Below, piece by piece: positions 56,163 to 64,000 of a stretch of DNA of 64,000 bases. This DNA comes from Stichopus chloronotus (lineage: Eukaryota; Echinodermata; Holothuroidea; Aspidochirotida; Stichopodidae). The notes below the pieces were generated by a model. It saw only the letters and a list, made by a program, of their open reading frames with translations. It was not told where the DNA came from and did no database searches. Location: assembly GCA_021234535.1 (NCBI GenBank), contig SFZH01000008.1, positions 19,135,358-19,199,357 on the forward strand, in the 5' to 3' direction. The position numbers were made by a program, and so were the translations under genes. Every line of letters starts with the position of its first letter. Position 1 is the first letter of the stretch.

Positions 56163-59100
56163 CTAACCAAAAATGTACACTTTCAATGTGACCACTTTCA
56201 TTGCAAAAATAGAGAGCTTAAATATGTTTCATATGTACAATTATCAACCGGTTGCTAGGGCGATCTGTTCTCTGGATCCAAGATGGCGATAGCCAGTGGT
56301 GAGCCTTAACTTCACACAGCCATATCATTGGTCCTTCTCGCCAGCTTAGATCTTTGGTGGAAAGAGAGATTGATAGAAAAGTATGGCACAGTGACAATTA
56401 TATTTTATAACGATGAGTGGTTGTGAGGACTTTCATACACTTTTAGATAGATTCTCCTCAGTAAAGGAAATATGAAACATGTCCCCCTGGATGAAGGTGA
56501 ATAGTTACTGATGAAACAAAAACCATGAGATTATTATCGCTTACAGTGAATCAACTGACCAGCTGCATAGTCTACCCAAGTGTCTAAGGTTATAACTTTC
56601 CCCTCGGCCAGGTTATAAACATTCAAAGGGGAAACCCTGTCTCACTTGTCACTGGATCCATTTTTCAACAGAAACAGCAAAGAGGTCCTTTGTTTAGGAT
56701 TACCAGCACCAGCCTGAATGCCCTGAGTTTATGTTAACATTTCAGTGGCATCAAAAGGGTCCTTAGCCTATTAAAGTTTACTGTAATAGCAATAGATAAC
56801 TATGATAAACATGGTATACATTAAACAGTAATCAAAAGTGTGTATCCAACTTGCAAGTAAGAGTTTGTGCTTCCTTTTGAGTATTACAACCAAACCCTCC
56901 CCCAGTTTTAAATTAATACATAGTCTTGTCCAACGTAAAGTTATGATTTTTCTTGCTTTGGAGATACGGACTTATCTCACTGCTAAACTATGCAGAGATT
57001 ACCAGGGGTCAGCAGGTGTGCATATTTTCACCAATGCAGTGCGAGTCCACAGAACATTTGAATGTCATAATATTAAGCAGAGCTCTGCTGCCCTCTCACC
57101 TTATTGAACCAGCTAAGAGAGGGTTAAATGCATACAGCCAATCAAAAAGATCCTTGTCAGCAAGAGTTTGAAGCAGAAATCCTCGATACTTGGTACTGAC
57201 AGTAAATGTGTTCGGGGTCTGTAGATGAAAAATGATAAAGGGTTAAGAGCAAACAACAGATTCAACTTTCAATAAACAATAAAGTGAAGTTTGATGATGA
57301 TTAATATCAGCAAAGAGGTAGAAAGAATTTTTACCAATTTTTAACATTTCTGGCCCTCTCCTCCCAGGTGGCTGGGTACACCACATGGTTATACTTAACC
57401 TTCCCAGCAGGTGTTGCTATGTAACTTCTTTAACATACATACTGAAACACCAGCAAACAATAAGAGATTGTCTCATCTAAGATCCAATGGTTGGGATCCG
57501 AGCAATAATTCACAGATGTCGGTGTAGTGAACACATTTAAATCTGATGCATGAGTAATACATGTCCGTTGTGCAAGCTACCACAGGGTGTGTTTTCGTTG
57601 GTACTTACTTCCTCACGAGAAGAGGTGGCAATGGCCCTATCAGAGCCACTTACCCTCAACATCGCCTGCTGGTCTTCGCTGTATTCAATTCGGGCCAGGG
57701 CCAAGTTGATCAGGCCCCTCTCGACTGGATCCTTGTCATTCGAGTAGATGAAAACATACGGCCGCCTCACCACTACGTATCTGGTCACCCATCCTGCTGC
57801 CTCTTCCTCCAGGAAGTTCAAGAATCCTCTCCGAGAGACCACCGGGCTATGTGGTGGAAGTAAGATGAGGGATCAATTTGTTTGAATTGGTCTTTAATTC
57901 TTTGCATGAACACAACCTTGCAAATTGTAAATTATTGCAGTGGATCCCCTTCACTAAATGCATGTGAAAAAAATTATCCATGATTAAGAAACATGACATG
58001 CCCTCCATTACTGAAAAAGATGGTACCCGTCATCCATGTTTTACAAACTTTACATAGAAAATACAAAAGAATTTATGACTGACACATGAAAGTTCCTTAA
58101 AAAAGAGATTCTATATCTTACCAAAACTTCAGACACAGGTCATAACATTAAGTGGAAATAAATAAAAATGTGTAAGGTTATTTACCCTGTCTCAGCTCCT
58201 ATGAATGACCCTTTTTCATTTCCCTTCACAGACCTAAAGAAAAGTAATACCTCTGCCCCTTCCCCACTCCCTGTGGGAGTGGGGGAGGGGCAGAGGGAGT
58301 GGCTAATGATCCTCACCATTAATGATGACCATTAATAATCAACTTTCCATGATTATAAAAGAAAACAATTTTAAGTTAACCTTGGGTTTGATACCAACAT
58401 TCTGGCCTAGTACGACCTCTGACACAAGTCTGACCTACCTTATTCTGATCTCATCCACCTCGGGTACAAACATGGGCCGGTGGCCTTTCCGATGTCCAAA
58501 CTCGTCCACGTCCCCCTCGACATCTGTCCTTTGCAGGCCTGGCAGGTCCGTCGGCACGGGGACCTTCCTCCCATTCTGCGGCTCGAGGGAAGAGGCCTCC
58601 TGAATCATGGGATTGGCAACAATATCATTGGTAGAAGTATTAGCGCCCTCGCACGGCTGCTCGTTATCATCATCCGCCGATTGCAGTGTAACCAGCGGCA
58701 GTTCCATGACCTGAGATGACGGTACAGGTGGCATGCATGACCCAGTGGTGTATGGGGATATGATTGAGGATTGGAAGCACAGCAGAACCAAGATGGATTT
58801 TAAAAACAACAAGGAAGCATTTAGAGATGTAGAAAGAGCAGTGGAAGGATGGGAAGTGGAAGACCACAGAATGGGTGCAGTGTACACCAGTTTCAATGTG
58901 GTAAGTTGGTATAGCGATTGAAATTAGAACAAATGCACAGGAAAGTGAAATGAGGTAAGTAGAACAATACCAAACCCAAATTGGTGGGTAAAATGAAAGC
59001 ACCAAAGGTAATATGAAATATGTAAGCAATGGTTATTTGATGAGGGGTATTATTATGTTGTGCAGTAAATGTGGGGAACGATGGTAGTGAAGTTCATTAT

Positions 59101-62100
59101 CGTTGACAAAGAGAGGGCATATTGAAATGAAATATGGGTTTATTTATCAGAAAATCATCAGAAAACGCAATCATTGGAAATTCATAAAATGATCAGCAGC
59201 AGGAACAGCAGCAAAGAGGGCGACACAGCGAAACAAAATCAACACATGAAGCAGAAGAAGGCAAAGGGACGATCATGTTAGTGAGAAAAGACGAGGAATG
59301 GATGGTTCGAAAAGAGGGGAAGAAAAGAGGTACCGATGACAGATTGTTAATGATGAAGAAACTTCACACAGCAGTCGATTTTAGTAAACCACCGCATGTT
59401 ACCCACGATGACATGCAAAACATGAAAGAATGTGATGTAGAGATTGCCTGTAACTACACTGGTCATGCACAAGTGTCGCTCCCTCAGACCCCCCTACCAC
59501 CTTCACCCTATTTTCCAAATTATCCAGCTCATTTTCTCTTTCTTTCTTTTTTTCTTCATTTATTTTTAAATGTGATCATAAGCCCATGTTTACCTTGCTT
59601 AAACTTGTGTAATTTCTATAGAGATTACTACCATGACTATGATTGTACCAGCTGACACTTTTTTCCCAGAGGGCGAAGAGAAGAAGTTCGCACAAACATT
59701 GGCCCACAAAGCACTGCAATACCCAGGGCCTTACTTTCACACCCATGGAGAGATTTCGTCCAATATTGATTGCTGTTATTATTTGCTCAGAAGTCTTGTA
59801 AATATTCTCGAGGAGGAGACAGAAATAATCTCACTAAGTAGAACATCTCATATGTTGGGCGTCCTTTGATTCACAGAAAGCACGTTTGAACAAAAGTGGA
59901 CAACATTTCTCCGGCAAGGCCAGTTTCTGGCAAATTTTACTTTAAAGATTACGATTACAATTATTGGTTGTAGAATTATTCACAAGAGCACTTAAAGGTC
60001 ATTGCTACTGGCTCAACATACATCAGTATTTTAGTATCACAAAGTGTGTACTCGACAGGATTTTTCACAGAGAAGTGAGCCTTCAAATTTCATCTCAGAG
60101 GAAAAAAGGCAGCCGCTGAGATGAAGACTTTTTGAAAAGACCAGCCATTAATTCTGCAAGTTGTAGACCAGATGAGGCACTGGACTGTCACTGATGGTTG
60201 ACACATTGCCAATAGAAAGATTCTCTTTGACCCTTCACTTACAAGAAGGAAACTGAAAGTCACATTTTTGGAGGATGAATGGTAATCACATCCATGGCTG
60301 CAATTGATTCTGTTAATTTCTGCAAAAGGTATTTTTTGCCTCACGATGTGTGAACAACATACAATACTTTGCAATGACAGTAGTTACATGACTGCAAAAC
60401 ATTTGTAGAACAAGAAACTGAAGCAATCACATTTGACAAATCATATGCAAGATTCCAGAAATCATGTCTTATGAAGAAAAAAAAAAAGAAAAACATTTTT
60501 TACATTTCTCAACTGAAGATTTGTTCTGAGTTTACACTGTTTTGTAGATTTTTCTGTAACATCATAGTTATTCATTTGATACATTTTCTGACGTCGCTCA
60601 CCTTTCCGATGGGTGGGCTAAGCTGAGGTGGTTGACTCTGGGTGAGCAGTTTGAGGCAGCGGGTGATGAGGGATTTCTCCCTCTCTGAAGAATCCGTCTC
60701 GTCGCTGCCATCCGTGGCCAGAAGGCTGTCCTGCGAGGTTGACATCTCCTTCTGTAGCAGATTAATTTGACCGTCTTTAATTTCTCTCGTGTTGTACTGG
60801 TCTTGTGCGTGCTTCTCCCGAAGTAGAAGCTCGTGTCTCGCTTTCTCCACCTGGTGGAAGTGACAGGAGAGAATGTGTACAAAGAGAAGATTGGATAGTT
60901 GAAGTTTCAATGCAGGGTTGAGGATTAGCAGTCAGTAAATCCACACAGCGGTTACCTCATGGTGAAATGTATTTTGGATACACAGAGCACATTTGCTTGG
61001 AGAGGAAGCTTACTCGACTTTGTAAGTCACTTGCTGCAGTCAAATACAGTAAGTTGTTAAAGCAATCCAGGCTTTGGAATTAATCATAATAATGGAGTAA
61101 ACAACCAAGCTACCTTTAAAGATAGGAATTCAATATAATAATGATAACACCCTTTGAATTGACTTTTTAAACAAGACTTTGGTACAACCTTAAAACCATG
61201 GAATGAACGCAAAGCCGAAGGGAATCATATGTAATTAATTATACGTGTGCACAAGGAATTTATCTTTTGAACAGAGAAATAGTAAAATATCAACATAATT
61301 ATACATGTAAACAGAAACATAGAGTATCTTTGTTTTGATGATATGTTCACAATTTTCAGAAAGAGAACACATCGGTATAAAGGTATGACTACAGGTATTA
61401 ACCGACTACCTGTAATCATCTTACAAAATTTCCATCAATAATCTTTTATTGACTGCCCAATCAAGATATCAAGCGAACTGAAAGCAGTCTTTGGTATGGA
61501 TCACGAATATGTCAGATTTCACTCACAGATGTAGTTAAATGTACTAACTTCCTGAAACATATTTACCTTTGGCTGTTGGTGTCATGGAGTATACTCTCAA
61601 TGAACCAATAATCTGAATTTGGTTAGTATTCATCAAGGAACAGGAGCAGTGCAATCTTCTCACGGTTGGGGGGATGTTTAAGAGGGCACTCTGAAAAAAT
61701 GTTACTACACCTAGTATAAACAATGAGAGCCTTTTTTGTCCAAAAGGGCAACATTTGCAGAAAACTTTCTTTTGGGGAGAGAGGGGGGGATACCTCTACC
61801 CCCTGGTAGAACCTACCCTAAGGAAAGAGTATTTATACTTAGAATACTGTAAAAAAAAAAAAAAAACCACTCAATAACATTCATTTTGGCAACCTGAATG
61901 AGAGATGGAGCTTATGGGACAATGGAATCTATGACCGTTGTGTCTTCACAAAGCCAAACTCTTCTTAACCCTATCCTGTAAATCAATTCCCTAAGTCCAC
62001 ATCCCCTTCCATCAATTACCTCCTCCAATCGTGCCAATTTCTCCAGCTCCCACTGGTGGTCTAAGATGAGGGAATCGGCACGAGGGCGCCATCCCTTCAG

Positions 62101-62165
62101 GTTCTCTTCGCCTCTGACGTAGGTACCTGACGTATCTATGACCTTTCGTTGGCGTCGTTGCGTAC
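56066..62165 (-). CDS. Kinesin-3 (KIF1A/KIF1B/Unc-104-like), C-terminal exons with PH domain
   Basis: Kinesin-3 motors carry synaptic-vesicle precursors and other membranes along microtubules; the PH domain binds cargo lipids. Minus-strand exons in transcript order: 62020-62165, 60602-60850, 58439-58710, optional 58186-58233, 57654-57846, 57100-57218 and a less certain last exon 56066-56162. Diagnostic matches are [19 protein letters not shown] and HQWELEKL (KIF1 stalk), [23 protein letters not shown] (KIF1A: VPDIQEIRV), then the PH domain from [18 protein letters not shown] through YSEDQQAML to [15 protein letters not shown]. Phases agree at every junction. The motor and FHA domains would lie beyond base 64000. 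KIF1A and KIF1B cannot be separated; many invertebrates have a single unc-104 gene. Confidence 0.88.
57100..57218 (-). CDS. Kinesin exon: second half of PH domain
   Basis: 119 bases, phase 0 to phase 2, acceptor CTACAG and donor AAG|GTGAGA. Encodes [17 protein letters not shown] and [15 protein letters not shown], completing the PH domain. Confidence 0.9.
57654..57846 (-). CDS. Kinesin exon: first half of PH domain
   Basis: 193 bases, phase 2 to phase 0, acceptor CCACATAG and donor AGG|GTAAGT. Encodes [44 protein letters not shown] and [10 protein letters not shown], a close match to the KIF1A/B PH domain. Confidence 0.93.
58186..58233 (-). CDS. Probable 48-bp cassette exon of the kinesin gene
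   Basis: Pyrimidine-rich acceptor (ACTTTTCTTTAG) and donor GG|GTAAAT. Length 48, a multiple of three, entering and leaving in phase 2 like the surrounding exons. It would add [16 protein letters not shown] between the linker and the PH domain, or be skipped without changing frame. KIF1A has no residues here, so it would be alternative or lineage-specific. Confidence 0.5.
58439..58710 (-). CDS. Kinesin exon: linker before the PH domain
   Basis: 272 bases, phase 0 to phase 2, acceptor CATCTCAG and donor AAG|GTAGGT. Acidic, Asn/Thr-rich linker ([17 protein letters not shown]) ending VPEVDEIRI, which matches the KIF1A sequence just before its PH domain. Confidence 0.85.
58711..60601. other. Kinesin intron without recognised exon
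   Basis: Plus-strand open frames (58733-58921, 59275-59655, 59633-59869) have no domain and lie antisense to the kinesin transcript. A further short kinesin exon could hide here, since both flanking exons are in phase 0. Confidence 0.4.
60602..60850 (-). CDS. Kinesin exon: [13 protein letters not shown] block
   Basis: 83 codons, phase 0 at both ends. Follows the previous exon without gap in KIF1 alignment. Acidic and serine-rich in the middle; RCLKLLTQ corresponds to KIF1A KCLRLLMH. The next recognised exon is 1.9 kb away, so a missed exon between is possible. Confidence 0.88.
60851..62019. other. Kinesin intron
   Basis: No exon, transposon or repeat recognised, apart from a poly-A run at about 61851-61866. 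Confidence 0.5.
62020..62165 (-). CDS. Kinesin exon: KIF1 stalk block
   Basis: 146 bases, entering in phase 1 and leaving in phase 0, acceptor CCTCAACAG and donor GAG|GTAATT. Encodes [20 protein letters not shown] and then the GWRPRxDSLI and HQWELEKL blocks conserved across KIF1. Confidence 0.9.
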
Positions 62166-64000
62166 CTGTTGAGGGCAGAAAGTTCATTCGTGATGAACAA
62201 AGATCTACTAGCTATTTATTATCATAACACTGTCAGAGCTGAGTGGTTGAAAAAAGATGCTTCACACTGATGGAGTGTTTCTATTAGTCTTTGTTGGAAA
62301 AGCTTAAAAAGATATTAAGTCAGATAACTTGAAGACTTATCCTGAATGCTGGTCAGGTTTCCAAGCCATTTAGATTTCATGGCAACTTGAAATAAACTTT
62401 AAAATTACTTAAAATCTATTCTGAATGCTTTCATATTTGTGAGATTTATAACAACAACGACAAAAGACTTTGCAGCAAGAGTAATTCAAGCAAAGTTTCA
62501 GATTACTGAAGACTCATATCAATACTCCTAAGGTTTCATATTGAGCACTTTGTGATCATGGAGTTGTAGGTTCTAGGTTTATAATGATTAAGAAGCCAAA
62601 AACGAGCGATCAACATCGACAAGGGTAGTTTGACACCCAGTTAAATGTACATATTTAGATTTATCACTGGAGAGAAACAAGAAATCAGACGTAAAATGCC
62701 AAAAGGAAAATATTCACTTCTAAAAGCTCTGTTTAATAATGCAAAATAAATATAAATTCTAGTGTAAGACTTTCTAAAAATAAAAAAAAAAGAGGGTGAC
62801 AAATTTTGTTCAAGGAATGATCATCATTGAAATTCTGTGGACCAATTTTATGCACATTATTTTGGGTGACCTTTTCCAAGCGGAAGATTATGTTCCCTTC
62901 TTCTGAGAAAATAAGACTAAAAATTGCCATTCCCTCAAAATATTGCATACATCGTTGGTATTCATAGGACAAAAATTTCACATTAGTTTTGGCGGACATT
63001 CTCCAACTTAAATTTCCTTTTCCAAGAATGTAAGATTAAAATTTGCATTCCTTCAAAGTATTTACAAAGTGTACAAAAAAAAAAAAATACAAAAGATACC
63101 ATCTTGTCTGTGGAAGAAATACTTGCACTTTTTGATTTCAACAAAGAAATAAAACAAGAGAGAGAAAAGGAAGAAAGGACACAAAAAAAGGGTATATTTT
63201 TCTGGAATACACCAAAATAGGAAAGACAATGATGCACATGCAAAATGATTACAAGTTGGCCCTTCATCACCAAAAATTCATTCAAATTCTTGTCAAACAT
63301 AACATGGGAACCATAACAAAATGAAGCAAATTTGGTGAATAACATTCCTGTTGAATACGTAGGCCTGTGACCTCAAAGAAGCTATCCCAGCATACTACTT
63401 AATTAGCATATATTAACCATATTTGCCTGAGAGAAATGATACAGAAATTTGAAAAAAAATAAATAGAAAATATAATTATTTGCACTTTTTTAAGATCCTG
63501 TTGCCATTTGCTTCAAGCATATGGGAAATAGGTCACTCATCACATATCAAACACACAACACAATAACAACTGTACACAATAATTCACCTTCACACTGAGA
63601 AATGTAAGTGGCTAAACTGATATTTTCTTCTCACTATTGATGTTCATATCACTAACGACAGATAAAAGCAGTTACAAAGAATAAGTTAAGCCGATGGCAA
63701 GCAGTAACAGCCAGTGTACTAGATACATGTTTATTTTGGAGTACAATGATCAAGGGGAGGGTACATGATATGATGTCACCTGTGCATGACCTCTGCAGCT
63801 AAAAAGAAACATCTTAATTACATTATTCATCTTTCAAGGATGGAAAAAGGACCTCAGCCTCTACAAATATGTCCTGCATTTTTCCTTCCATGATGTTGGG
63901 TAAAGAGAAGGATTGTGGGTGTGTGGGTGTGTGTGTGTGGGGGGGGTATTGTCTCTGTGAGAGACAAGACAGTGGCTGTGTAAAAAGATTCTACAGTGCT
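62166..64000. other. Upstream kinesin intron, to the window edge
   Basis: AT-rich; no kinesin exon recognised on the minus strand. Ends with a short GT/G-rich microsatellite at about 63913-63946. Confidence 0.45.

Noticed and set aside
59633..59869. Plus-strand frame after a TTTTTTCCCAG acceptor-like site
   Set aside because: Lies in a kinesin intron on the opposite strand; no domain and no partner exon.

Overview
This window is animal (metazoan) nuclear DNA. It is AT-rich and intron-rich, with GT-AG splice sites, many poly-C/poly-A tracts, microsatellites and several transposon types, and no operons or bacterial signals. Three host genes are recognisable by homology. Frequent TAGGCCTA-like and TACAGTA-like words, together with the gene content, suggest an echinoderm (perhaps a sea cucumber). 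That is inference, not proof.

Layout. 1-1160: reverse-transcriptase fragment of a non-LTR retrotransposon (minus strand), split by a 617-bp hAT-like non-autonomous element with an 8-bp target duplication. 1161-6285: no gene recognised; poly-C tracts and one decayed hAT-like fragment. 6286-21397 (+): a 12-exon copper type II, ascorbate-dependent monooxygenase of the DBH/MOXD1 family. All six copper ligands are present, but exon 2 carries one extra base. Its introns hold a CTAT/CTGT microsatellite, a broken filamin/NHL-repeat gene copy and a 364-bp hAT-like MITE with a perfect target duplication. 21398-30454: no gene recognised; two tandem duplications and a 22-bp palindrome. 30464-40665 (+): a five-exon DFFA/ICAD gene (inhibitor and chaperone of the apoptotic nuclease CAD), with a CIDE-N domain and a DETD caspase site where the human protein has its own. 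Intron 1 holds repeats with nuclear-receptor-type DR1 motifs. 42421-51193: an almost intact Ty3/Gypsy LTR retrotransposon with two 704-bp LTRs differing at two positions. It carries gag-protease and pol frames, and a third ORF for a two-finger C2H2 protein. 56066-62165 (-): the 3' part of a KIF1/Unc-104-type kinesin-3 gene, ending in its PH domain, with a probable 48-bp cassette exon. No exon is recognised from 62166 to the window end, so the motor domain lies outside.

How the parts relate. DFFA and the kinesin gene are convergent, and the young retrotransposon sits between their 3' ends. The three host genes act in unrelated processes: monoamine-type hydroxylation in the secretory pathway, apoptotic DNA fragmentation, and vesicle transport. 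They are neighbours rather than a functional cluster. The most unusual item is the zinc-finger ORF at the env position of the retrotransposon, flanked by A-rich tracts. Next are the gag-coding 99-bp repeats, which share a self-complementary ACGT-rich motif with the LTRs. Exon boundaries come from splice consensus, phase and family similarity read by eye, with no transcript data.
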